Assembly (NCBI RefSeq): GCF_014650575.1
Contig: NZ_BMVF01000029.1
Coordinates: 1-64,000 of the forward strand
Source of the DNA: Streptomyces naganishii JCM 4654
Lineage (GTDB): Bacteria; Actinomycetota; Actinomycetes; Streptomycetales; Streptomycetaceae
Reading direction: 5' to 3'
Length of the DNA stretch: 64,000 nt
Positions 7,969 to 15,258 of the stretch are shown here, piece by piece (positions within the stretch are counted from its first letter, which is position 1; each line of letters opens with the position of its first letter). A model generated the notes under the pieces. It did no database searches. It saw nothing but the letters and a program-made list of their open reading frames with translations, and was not told the origin of the DNA. The position numbers were made by a program, and so were the translations under genes.

Positions 7969-8862
7969 TCAGCTCGTGAGCGTCAGCTCCGAACTGATCG
8001 TCTCCCACAGTGCGTTGAACCACAGGTGGGACTGCTCGACGAACGTCGTGTCGCGCGCCCCGGCGCCCTGCCCGAAGGCGAACAGCACCGACTGGGTGCC
8101 CTCGGCGTCGTAGAGCTCGAGGGGCTCGTGGTCGATCTCCTCCTTGCGCCGGCGCAGCGTGTAGTAGGCGTAGAGCGCCTCCGCGCCGTTGAGCAGGTAC
8201 AGCTTGACCGGTGGGGTGAAGGGCAGGGCGCGGAAGGTCACGCGCACGTCGATGCCGTGGGTGGAGCGCAGGGCCAGCAGATTGTGCCGGAGCACCTGGC
8301 CCTGGGCGTTGCGCTGGGCCAGCCAGCGCCGTTGCAGCGGGGCGGCGGCGGTGGCGTCCACCGGGGTGGGGAAGGCGAGGTCGATGTCCCGGGACGGCAG
8401 CAGCACCCGGACGTCGACCTTGGCCGGTTTCAGCCGTCCGGCGTGGATCTGGCGCAGCGGTTCGCCGATGGCGAGGGTCAGCGAGATCGAGGTCAGGCAC
8501 AGGGCGTCGATCTCGACGTGGGAGGCGGCGAAGGCGGCGGCGATACGGGGCGCGAGGGCGACCGTGGTGGGCAGCGGCGGCGCGGCCGGGCCGGTCAGGG
8601 CCCGAGCCGGGTCGGGCGCGACGATCGCGGGGCTGCCCTTGGACATGTTGGTGAGCAGGTGCTCCGACTGGAGGATGCGCAGGGCCCGGCGTACGGCGCC
8701 GCGCTCCACGCCGAACTCGTCGGCCAGCCTGGCCTGCGTGGGCATGCGCTCGCCCGGCCGCAGTCGGCCGGTCCTGATCCGGTGCCGCAGTTCGTCGGCG
8801 ACCTCGCGGTGTGACCGCTGGGGCCCCGTCCGCCCACTGGCGGTGGCGTGTTCCCCGTCCAC
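7969..8862 (-). CDS. devE: DevE, GntR-family regulator paralogous to DevA
   Basis: Close paralogue of DevA along its whole length: HTH with HREVADELRHRIRTGRLRP and FGVERGAVRRALRILQSEHL, then VRVLLPSRDIDLAFPTPVD, QRNAQGQVLRHNL, THGIDVRVTFRALPFTPPVK, LLNGAEAL and SHLWFNALWE. Published comparisons describe devE as a devA duplicate with a distinct developmental role. The GTG at 8862 follows TACCGT by six nt, as in devA. A TTG at 8877 is in frame but would sit upstream of the -10 box. No small membrane protein gene follows it on the other side, unlike its two relatives. Confidence 0.82.
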   Translation of the reverse strand: MDGEHATASGRTGPQRSHREVADELRHRIRTGRLRPGERMPTQARLADEFGVERGAVRRALRILQSEHLLTNMSKGSPAIVAPDPARALTGPAAPPLPTTVALAPRIAAAFAASHVEIDALCLTSISLTLAIGEPLRQIHAGRLKPAKVDVRVLLPSRDIDLAFPTPVDATAAAPLQRRWLAQRNAQGQVLRHNLLALRSTHGIDVRVTFRALPFTPPVKLYLLNGAEALYAYYTLRRRKEEIDHEPLELYDAEGTQSVLFAFGQGAGARDTTFVEQSHLWFNALWETISSELTLTS

Positions 8863-8965
8863 GGCCAAACGGTACAACTTCCCGCCATCTTTGGGCAGTT
8901 CCCGGAAAGGTGGTTATGAGACGCTTCCAAGCGGAGATAAGAAGAGTGAAGTTGGCGGCCAACTT
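8860..8965 (-). promoter_or_regulatory. devE promoter and putative operator
   Basis: A 7-bp inverted repeat AAGTTGG-CGG-CCAACTT (8949-8965) lies 88 bp upstream of the devE start, exactly the distance of the devA inverted repeat from the devA start. Further shared islands (AGATGG, AAGTTGTACCGTTTGGCCGTG) end at the start codon. TACCGT is the likely -10 element of a leaderless transcript. Cross-regulation of devE by DevA or DevE is an inference. Confidence 0.5.
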
Positions 8966-9110
8966 GGCCGACATGGTCAAACTTTCCAAGTGTTGGCCAC
9001 CAGGGTGACGGTTGGGAAACGACGGACCGCGCTCCCTTCCGGAGGGGAGCCGGGAGCACGGTCGATCGGCGCCGGCGCACGAGGACAGCGGCCGGCATCC
9101 GGCACCACGG

Positions 9111-9204
9111 CACAGTCACAACTGAACAGCACCGTGGACAGCCACGGGCGGCACAGCCACAACTCAACATCGTGATCGTCACGCACAGCCACAACTGAAC
9201 AGCC
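9111..9204. repeat. three copies of an 18-20 bp direct repeat (CACAGYCACAACTSAACA)
   Basis: Copies start at 9111, 9152 and 9184 and read CACAGTCACAACTGAACAGC, CACAGCCACAACTCAACA and CACAGCCACAACTGAACAGC. They lie in the 391-bp gene-free stretch between the devE start and the 3' end of the acetyltransferase gene. Apart from these and the devE promoter I see no gene there. No function is known. Confidence 0.6.
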
Positions 9205-9253
9205 AAGCTACGGATGCGTCATCCCTGTCACCGTCACCGGCAGGAAGGAGCGC

Positions 9254-10522
9254 TCAGAAGGTGTCCGGGCACCAAGGCCGCCTGGACGTACGCAGCAGGG
9301 CGTCGGCCACTCGGGCGGCGCCCGCTCGTTCTTCCTGGACCCGGCCGAGGGCGGCGAGCCGCACCGCGGACTCGTCGCCGAGCCACAGGGCCGCCAACTG
9401 GGCGACCTCCAGGGTCAGGTCGGCCGACTCGGCCGTCGGCGTGCAGCTCGCCCCCTCGGGCGTGGCCTCGAGCCGCCGGCGGCCGCCGGCCAGACCCGCC
9501 GGGTCCACCACCTCCAGCACCAGCGCGCCCGAACCCTCGTACGTCCGTGCCTCAAGAGCCCGTACGACGTCCAGGATCCGCACCCACAGCCAGTCCGCGT
9601 GCGTGAGGGGGGTGGCCGCGCGGGGGTCGGGGAGGAGGTGGGGGAGCAGGTCGTCGGGGGCGCGGTAGCCGCTCCTGACCTTCGTGACCCAGTCGATGGA
9701 GCACAGGTACAGCCACAGGGCGCGCTCGGCGGCCGGGGTCACCGCGATCAGGTTCCTCACCGTGACCGTGTTCAGCGGCTGCTTGGCGTCCGACCAGGTG
9801 TCGTCGCAGGAGTACGCGGCCAGGCCCTCCACCGTGCCGTCCGGGCCGCGGTGGACGGCGTAGAAGGGCTCGGTCCACGGGGTGCCGGCCCTGCGCACCA
9901 CGCCGGTGCTGACCTGCCACCAGCGCTCGGTGCGGTCGACCACGCCCGGCTGGAGACGGCGCAGGCGCTCGTGCAGTTCGGGGCCGAGCTTGCGGACGTC
10001 CTCGCCGTCGACGAGGTCCACCCGGCCGCCGTCGTCCGGGCCCGCGTAACGGCGGTCGAGGCCGGCGCGGGGTACGTCGATCACCCACTCGGTGGTGTGG
10101 GTGGCGGGGCCGAAGCCGTAGCGGCCGTAGATCGGGTACTCGGCGGCGATCAGGGTGGCGACGACGTCGCCGCGGTCCTTCGCGGCCGCCAGGTCCGCGG
10201 CCATCATCTCGCTGAGCAGGCCGCGGCGGCGGTGGGTGGCGGTGACGCTGACGTTGGTGATGGCGTCGGCGGGGACGGCGGCGCCACCGACGGCGGTGAG
10301 TTCCTGTGGGAAGGAGCGGAACGTCGCCACGCACCGGCCCGCGTCGAACGCGCCGAGCGTGCGGTCGGGGATCGACAGTGAACGGCGGTCCGCCACCTCT
10401 GCCTCGGAGACCGTGGGGGCGCGCAGGAAGCCGGTGTTGAGGGCACGGATCCAGTCGGGGATCTCGGCATCGGTGACGGAACGTATCTCGGCACGGGAAC
10501 GGGACCGTACGGCAGCAGTCAT
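9254..10522 (-). CDS. GNAT-family N-acetyltransferase, Eis type
   Basis: A 422-residue protein with the two-GNAT-plus-sterol-carrier-like layout of Eis proteins. The N-terminal GNAT has an acetyl-CoA loop (THRRRGLLSEMM), then EYPIYGRYGFG typical of Eis. The middle domain carries AYSCDDTWSD and the C-terminal domain ends in RTSRRPWCPDTF; Eis enzymes use the C-terminal carboxylate as catalytic base, and a Phe C-terminus is usual for the family. It probably acetylates amines on small molecules or proteins. The ATG at 10522 is chosen; the frame extends upstream only through repetitive sequence. Confidence 0.85.
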   Translation of the reverse strand: MTAAVRSRSRAEIRSVTDAEIPDWIRALNTGFLRAPTVSEAEVADRRSLSIPDRTLGAFDAGRCVATFRSFPQELTAVGGAAVPADAITNVSVTATHRRRGLLSEMMAADLAAAKDRGDVVATLIAAEYPIYGRYGFGPATHTTEWVIDVPRAGLDRRYAGPDDGGRVDLVDGEDVRKLGPELHERLRRLQPGVVDRTERWWQVSTGVVRRAGTPWTEPFYAVHRGPDGTVEGLAAYSCDDTWSDAKQPLNTVTVRNLIAVTPAAERALWLYLCSIDWVTKVRSGYRAPDDLLPHLLPDPRAATPLTHADWLWVRILDVVRALEARTYEGSGALVLEVVDPAGLAGGRRRLEATPEGASCTPTAESADLTLEVAQLAALWLGDESAVRLAALGRVQEERAGAARVADALLRTSRRPWCPDTF

Positions 10523-10667
10523 GCCCCGACGGTAAACACCCGCCAACGGGGGTGTCGCCACCTTTTCCAGGGCCCACCCGGCCCGCCCCCTCGACCCGCG
10601 CGGCCACAGGCAGTGGCCCCGCCGACGCCCCGAAGAAGCCGACCGAGCTGCGCACCCGCGCGCGGCT

Positions 10668-10818
10668 GGGGGCGGGGTGCCGTCCCCGGGGGCGGGGAGC
10701 GGGGCGCCGTCCGACCGGGGGCGGGGAGCCGGGCGCCGTCCCGCCGGGCTCGGCAAGCCGGGCGCCGTCCCGCCGGGGGCGGGGAGCAGGGCGCCGTCCC
10801 GCCGGGGTCGGGGGGCCG
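10668..10818. repeat. imperfect GC-rich tandem repeat (about 26-32 bp unit)
   Basis: About five imperfect units of the type GGGGGCGGGGAGC then GGGCGCCGTCCCGCC follow each other. The G-run spacing (GGGGG C GGGG) could form G-quadruplexes. Array length and copy number are likely to vary among strains. Confidence 0.7.
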
Positions 10819-10891
10819 ATGTACTCTCCGGCCCACGCCCAGCGCGGCTTGGTCCGGGCGCCGTCCCGCAGGGCCCGGGCCGGGGTCTGCC

Positions 10892-11225
10892 CCGGTCGCA
10901 CTCCCACACGCGGTGGCTCCCACATCCGCCGGCCTCGCGGCGGTTCAGCCGGGACCGGGCCGCCCCCGGCTCAGGCGAGTCGGGGCCTCGCGCTCGCCCC
11001 CATCGGGCGGGCATCCCGTGCCCGTGGTGGGGGCGGACAGCCTGGCTCCGGGGGGGGAGTTGAGGTCTGGCGGCCGCCCCGGGCCCAGGGCCAGGTCAGG
11101 GCCTCCCCGGTCGCACTCCCACACGCGTCGGCTCCGATGCTCCCCCGGCCTCGCGACGATTCGGCCGAGGCCGAGCCCACCCAACCTCGCGGCGGTTCAG
11201 CCGGGGCCGGGCCGCCCGGCTCAGG
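10892..11225. repeat. dispersed direct repeats in GC-rich tract
   Basis: CCGGTCGCACTCCCACACGC occurs at 10892 and again at 11107. A block starting CCTCGCGGCGGTTCAGCCGG and continuing to CGGCTCAGG occurs at 10933-10975 and at 11185-11225 with few differences. The copies are in the same order and 215-252 bp apart, so a segment of roughly 200-250 bp appears to have been duplicated and then diverged. Confidence 0.6.
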
Positions 11226-11451
11226 TGCTTGCGCCGGGGCCCGATCGCCCGGTTCAGGCGCGTCGAGGTCCCGTGCCGCGGCGGGGGCTTCCGCGCGGGC
11301 CAGGAGCCGGCCGGGCCGGCGGGCCGGGGCCGGGGGCTTGCCGGCCGGGCTCGGGGAGCCGGGCCCTCCCGTCGAGGCCCAGGGAGCGCCCCGGTCGCCC
11401 CGCGCCCTCGGCTCAGGAGGTCGCCCTCAGCTCGCCCGCTGACCCCTCGGC

Positions 11452-12432
11452 TCAGAAAGTCGCCCGTACCTCGCCCACCTGCTCGGTGCCCCCGTAAAGG
11501 GGGGTGTGGGCGATGCGGGGGAGGACGGGGGAGTCGATGTCCAGGAGGGTCAGGGAGCGGGCGAGGACCGGGCCCAGGGCGCGGAGGCCGCCGTCGTCGA
11601 TCTTGAAGGCGAGGGCGCGGCCGTCCGGGAGGGCGACCGCCTGGACCGCCTCGGCGCCCATCTTGGACAGGGCGCCCGGGATCTCGCGCATCAGCCAGGT
11701 GTCGGGGCGGCGCGTGCCGGCGACGTACTCCGGGTGGGCGCGCATGGCGTCGGCGACCCGGCGTTCGGCGCTGCCGGGCGCGGCGAGGACGAAGGCGCGG
11801 TAGGCGCGGGCCAGCCCCGTGAGGCTGATCGCCATGAGCGGGGCGCCGCAGCCGTCCGTGCCGACCGCCGCGACCTGCTCCCCCGCCGCCTCCTCCACCA
11901 CCGTGTGGATCAGCCGCTGCAACGGATGCTCCGGGTCCAGGTACGACTCCAGCGGCCACCCGCGCAGCGCGCAGACCGCGAGCATCGCGGTGTGCTTGCC
12001 GGAGCAGTTCATGGTCACGCGGTCGCGCACCGCCCCGGCCGCCAGATAGGTCTCGCGCTCCTCGGCGTCCAGCGGCAGGTCGGGCGGGCACTGGAGCTGG
12101 GCGGGGGTCAGACCGTGCTCGCCGAGCATCTTGTGCACCAGGTCGCGGTGGAAGACCTCCCCGGAGTGGCTGGCCGCGGCGAGCGCCAGCCGCTCCCCCG
12201 ACAGGTCCAGTCCCGCGCGCAGCACGCCCGCCGCCTGCATCGGCTTGTTCGACGAGCGCGGGAAGACCGGCGCGGTCACGTCTCCCAGCGCCAGTTCCAC
12301 CGAGCCGTCCGCGCCCAGCAGCACCAGGCTCCCCCGGTGCCGCCCCTCCACGAACCCGGAGCGCACCACCTCGGCGAGGACGGGCGGCGCCGGGGTGGAG
12401 GCGGACAGGACGGACGCGGCTGACTCGGACAT
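11452..12432 (-). CDS. asparaginase (class 3 / Asparaginase_II family, Rhizobium-type)
   Basis: A 326-residue hydrolase converting L-asparagine to aspartate and ammonia. It belongs to the Rhizobium-type family (PF06089), which resembles serine beta-lactamases. The SxxK motif is in RSSNKPMQAAG, and the Cys/Lys residues reported to bind zinc in the R. etli enzyme have counterparts in MNCSGKH and GTDGCGAP. No signal peptide, so it is cytoplasmic. ATG 12432 is the first Met with a compact N-terminus. The downstream side is the repetitive tract; rsiG lies 89 bp upstream in the same direction. Confidence 0.85.
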   Translation of the reverse strand: MSESAASVLSASTPAPPVLAEVVRSGFVEGRHRGSLVLLGADGSVELALGDVTAPVFPRSSNKPMQAAGVLRAGLDLSGERLALAAASHSGEVFHRDLVHKMLGEHGLTPAQLQCPPDLPLDAEERETYLAAGAVRDRVTMNCSGKHTAMLAVCALRGWPLESYLDPEHPLQRLIHTVVEEAAGEQVAAVGTDGCGAPLMAISLTGLARAYRAFVLAAPGSAERRVADAMRAHPEYVAGTRRPDTWLMREIPGALSKMGAEAVQAVALPDGRALAFKIDDGGLRALGPVLARSLTLLDIDSPVLPRIAHTPLYGGTEQVGEVRATF

Positions 12433-12521
12433 CGGCGGTGGCCTTCCGGGACGACGGGTGGGAACCGGAAGCACGGCGGCGGCCTGCCCCACGCGCGCCC
12501 GGGATCGCCGTGGCCGCCGCG

Positions 12522-13139
12522 TCAGACGAGCAGATCGTCCACTTGCGCTTCCCCTTCACGGTACCTGCGGGCGATCTCCGCCCCGCAGCCGTCGGCCGTG
12601 CGCTGGAGCTCCTGACGGCGATGGGACACCTGCTGCTCGCAGGCCACCAGCCGGGCCATCGCCGCGCCCAGTTCCAGGTCGGTGCGGGCGCCGAGGTCCG
12701 ACAGCTCGACCTCGGCGAGCATCTGCGCGGCCAGCCGCCGGTACTCCTCGCTGTACGGTGTGCCGAGGGTCACATGGCGGGCGGAGGAGCGCTGCCGCGC
12801 GGGGGCGTCCTTGAGGATCTCCGCCAGCCGCTCCACCACCGAGGCCGGTTCGCCGGCGGGCGCCCGGCCGGCGGCCACGACCGGCTCGGGACCCGATCCG
12901 CGCCGGGCCAGCTCGGCGCGCAGGATGTCGATCCTCCCCTGGACCAGCCGTCGTACGTAACTGAGGTCGGCCTCGTCGCGCTGCGCCTGCCGGCACAGGG
13001 CGCGCAGCTCGGGCAGGCTCAGGATGGTCAGCGGCGGCGGGCTGTCGGTGCGCTGCACCGGCGGGCGGCACCCCTCCAGAGCTCCGAGGACACCGGCGGC
13101 GCCGGGCATCCGGGCCTCTCCGGCGACTGATGTGTTCAT
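12522..13139 (-). CDS. rsiG: RsiG, c-di-GMP-dependent anti-sigma factor of WhiG
   Basis: A 205-residue, largely helical protein carrying two exact copies of the RsiG c-di-GMP signature E-x3-S-x2-R-x3-Q-x3-D: E56/S60/R63/Q67/D71 and E168/S172/R175/Q179/D183. In Streptomyces RsiG holds the sporulation sigma factor WhiG inactive when two c-di-GMP molecules bridge its two-helix coiled coil. The interval between motifs (residues 80-130) is Pro/Ala-rich and flexible. The ATG at 13139 gives MNTSVAGEAR; earlier in-frame codons extend into the divergent promoter shared with dtd. whiG itself is not in the window. Confidence 0.9.
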   Translation of the reverse strand: MNTSVAGEARMPGAAGVLGALEGCRPPVQRTDSPPPLTILSLPELRALCRQAQRDEADLSYVRRLVQGRIDILRAELARRGSGPEPVVAAGRAPAGEPASVVERLAEILKDAPARQRSSARHVTLGTPYSEEYRRLAAQMLAEVELSDLGARTDLELGAAMARLVACEQQVSHRRQELQRTADGCGAEIARRYREGEAQVDDLLV

Positions 13140-13330
13140 GCGTCTCAACCGTCCCCTCGACCGGCGCGTACGACAGCATCGTGCCACCCCGAGTGGCCAG
13201 AATGTGACCGAGTGCCCCCGATCAGCCCCAGATGGGGGGTTACGGAGCATAAAGAATCACGATATGGACTTCGCCACCCGGAACCTGACCGGCCGCCGGT
13301 CGCTTCCGGGGGACCGGCATGATGGTCGCC

Positions 13331-13756
13331 ATGCGTGCAGTGGTGCAGAGGGTGGACGGCGCGAGCGTCGTCGTGGACGGTGAGACGGTCGGCGCGATCG
13401 AGGGCGAGGGGCTGTGCGTCCTGGTGGGGGTGACCCACGAGGACACCAAGGAGAAGGCGGCGCAGCTCGCCCGCAAGCTGTGGTCGATCCGCATGCTGCA
13501 CGAGGAGAGGTCGTGCAGCGACATCGGCGCCCCGCTGCTGGTCATCAGCCAGTTCACGCTGTACGGCGACGCCCGCAAGGGCCGCCGCCCCACCTGGAAC
13601 GCGGCCGCCCCCGGCGATGTCGCCGAGCCGCTCGTGGACGAGGTGGTCGCCCAGTTGCGGGCGCTGGGCGCGACGGTGGCGACGGGCCGCTTCGGCGCGC
13701 GCATGCGCGTGTCGCTGACGAACGACGGCCCGTTCACCGTACTGATCGACATCTGA
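13331..13756 (+). CDS. dtd: D-aminoacyl-tRNA deacylase
   Basis: A 141-residue enzyme that hydrolyses D-aminoacyl-tRNAs (and glycyl-tRNA Ala), protecting translation. The family start MRAVVQRVDGASV, the SQFTLYGD motif and the C-terminal NDGPFTV (the cross-subunit Gly-Pro motif region) are all present. ATG codons at 13319 and 13322 are in frame, but the ATG at 13331 starts the conserved domain. It is divergent from rsiG and convergent with ygfZ. Confidence 0.95.
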   Translation: MRAVVQRVDGASVVVDGETVGAIEGEGLCVLVGVTHEDTKEKAAQLARKLWSIRMLHEERSCSDIGAPLLVISQFTLYGDARKGRRPTWNAAAPGDVAEPLVDEVVAQLRALGATVATGRFGARMRVSLTNDGPFTVLIDI

Positions 13757-13816
13757 AACCCGGGCCCCCGGCCCAGCAGCCCCAGGCCCCGCAGTCCCCG
13801 GGCCCGGCCCGGCGGC

Positions 13817-14782
13817 CTACGGCTCGACGACCGTCTCCTGGGCCGCCGCCGTGTCCCCCGCCATCAGCCGCGCGTCCACCGGGACGTTCCGCTTGACCAG
13901 GGCGAGCGCGACCGGCCCGAGCTCGAAGTGCCGTACGGACGTGGTCACGAAGCCGATCTTGCGGCCGTCCGGCCCCTCGTCGGCGAGACGGATCTCCGTG
14001 CCCGGCACCGGCAGGTGCACCTCGCTGCCGTCCAGGTGAAGGAAGACCAGGCGGCGCGGCGGCTTGCCGAGGTTGTGCACCCGGGCCACGGTCTCCTGCC
14101 CGCGGTAGCAGCCCTTCTGGAGGTGGACCGCGGTGCCGATCCAGCCCAGCTCGTGCGGGATCGTGCGGTGGTCGGTCTCGAAGCCGAGGCGCGGGCGGTG
14201 CTGCTCGACACGCAGCGCCTCGTGGGCGAGGATCCCTGCGGGCGGCCCGGCCTTCTCCGCGTACGACTCCAGGTCGGCGCGCGGCAGGAAGAGGTCCCGG
14301 CCGTGCGCGGTCTCCCGTACGACGACCCCCTCGGGCGCCTCCGTGATCGAACCGGCCGGCAGGTGCACGACGGCGAAGTCGCCGGTCCGGTCGGCGACCT
14401 CGACCCGGTAGAAGAACTTCATCGACTCCAGGTAGGCGATCAGCGCCTCCTGGGTGCCGGGCTCCACGTGGGCCCACACCGTCTCGCCGTCGTCGACCAG
14501 GTAGAGCGCGTGCTCGATGTGGCCGTGCGCGGAGAGGATCAGCGCCTCGGTGGCCTGGCCGGCGGGCAGTTCGCTGACGTGCTGGGTGAGCAGCAGGTGC
14601 AGCCAGCTCAGCCGGTCCTCGCCGGAGACGGCGATGACACCGCGGTGGGAGAGGTCGACGACTCCGGTGCCGTCCGCGAGGGCGCGCTGCTCGCGGAACA
14701 GGTCGCCGTAGTGGGCGGCGACACCTTCGTCCACGCCCTCGGCGGGGACGGCGCCGGGCAGGGACAGCAAGGGGCTCTTCAT
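13817..14782 (-). CDS. ygfZ: folate-binding protein YgfZ (GcvT-like, Fe-S cluster repair)
   Basis: A 321-residue aminomethyltransferase-like protein without glycine-cleavage partners. The YgfZ hallmark KGCYRGQE is followed by TVARVHNLGKPPRRLVFL. In bacteria YgfZ/IBA57 proteins use tetrahydrofolate in assembly or repair of some iron-sulfur clusters. The start ATG at 14782 gives MKSPLLSLPGAV. The nur gene ends 10 bp downstream of... its start side: nur (14793-15230) lies immediately upstream in the same direction, 10 bp apart, so the two probably share a transcript. Confidence 0.88.
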   Translation of the reverse strand: MKSPLLSLPGAVPAEGVDEGVAAHYGDLFREQRALADGTGVVDLSHRGVIAVSGEDRLSWLHLLLTQHVSELPAGQATEALILSAHGHIEHALYLVDDGETVWAHVEPGTQEALIAYLESMKFFYRVEVADRTGDFAVVHLPAGSITEAPEGVVVRETAHGRDLFLPRADLESYAEKAGPPAGILAHEALRVEQHRPRLGFETDHRTIPHELGWIGTAVHLQKGCYRGQETVARVHNLGKPPRRLVFLHLDGSEVHLPVPGTEIRLADEGPDGRKIGFVTTSVRHFELGPVALALVKRNVPVDARLMAGDTAAAQETVVEP

Positions 14783-14792
14783 ACGGGCCAGC

Positions 14793-15230
14793 CTACGACG
14801 TGGTGGTCGGGCTCTTCGTCGAGCAGTCCTGGCAGCGGCCGAAGATCGCGAAGTGCTTCATGTCGGTGTCGAAACCGAACTGCTGCCGCAGCTTGGCCGT
14901 GAAGTCGGCGGCCACCTCCACGTCCGCCTCGATGACGTTCTCGCAGTCCCGGCAGACCAGGTGCAGATGGTGGTGCCGGTCGGCGAGGTGGTAGGTGGGC
15001 GCGCCGTGCCCGAGGTGGGCGTGGCTGACCAGGCCCAGCTCCTCCAGCAGCTCCAGGGTCCGGTACACCGTGGAGATGTTGACCCCCGACGCCGTCTTCC
15101 TCACTTCGCCGAGGATGGCGTCGGGGGTCGCGTGCTCCAGGGTGTCCACGGCTTCGAGCACGAGCTGCCGCTGCGGCGTCAGCCGGTAGCCGCGCTGCCG
15201 CAGGTCGGTCTTCCAGTCGGTGCTCACCAC
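14793..15230 (-). CDS. nur: Nur, nickel-responsive Fur-family repressor
   Basis: A 145-residue Fur-family protein very close in sequence to S. coelicolor Nur as I recall it. The winged helix is at 10-70 (GYRLTPQRQLVLEAV, INSTVYRTL-like region as NISTVYRTL). The Nur metal ligands are all present: H33, H86, H88, H90 for the M-site and H70, H72, H126 for the nickel site. The Cys pairs at 93/96 and 133/136 region (CRDC, CQDC) are also present. With nickel, Nur represses nickel uptake and the iron superoxide dismutase gene, favouring the nickel enzyme. GTG or ATG alternatives are limited; the start at 15230 gives MVSTDWK, as in the characterised protein. Confidence 0.93.
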   Translation of the reverse strand: MVSTDWKTDLRQRGYRLTPQRQLVLEAVDTLEHATPDAILGEVRKTASGVNISTVYRTLELLEELGLVSHAHLGHGAPTYHLADRHHHLHLVCRDCENVIEADVEVAADFTAKLRQQFGFDTDMKHFAIFGRCQDCSTKSPTTTS

Positions 15231-15258
15231 ACTGAAAGTCTAGGACCAGTCGCCCGGC

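Larger units (their letters stand above)
10523..11451. other. gene-free, extremely GC-rich repetitive tract
   Basis: No credible gene lies in these 929 bp. Open frames through it (on both strands) encode only Pro/Arg/Gly-rich sequence and extend neighbouring genes by chance. It holds a tandem array (10668-10818) and longer dispersed direct repeats (10892-11225). It separates two convergently or independently read minus-strand genes and may contain the asparaginase terminator, but no clean hairpin was picked. Confidence 0.7.

Noticed and set aside
8919..9008. Short plus-strand open frame upstream of devE, as a third small membrane protein
   Set aside because: Its translation (MRRFQAEIRRVKLAANLADM) is not hydrophobic and does not resemble the 60-62 residue proteins at 5743 and 7722.
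10523..11014. N-terminal extension of the Eis-type protein to 586 residues
   Set aside because: The extension consists only of repetitive GC-rich tract translation; the Eis domain begins right after ATG 10522.
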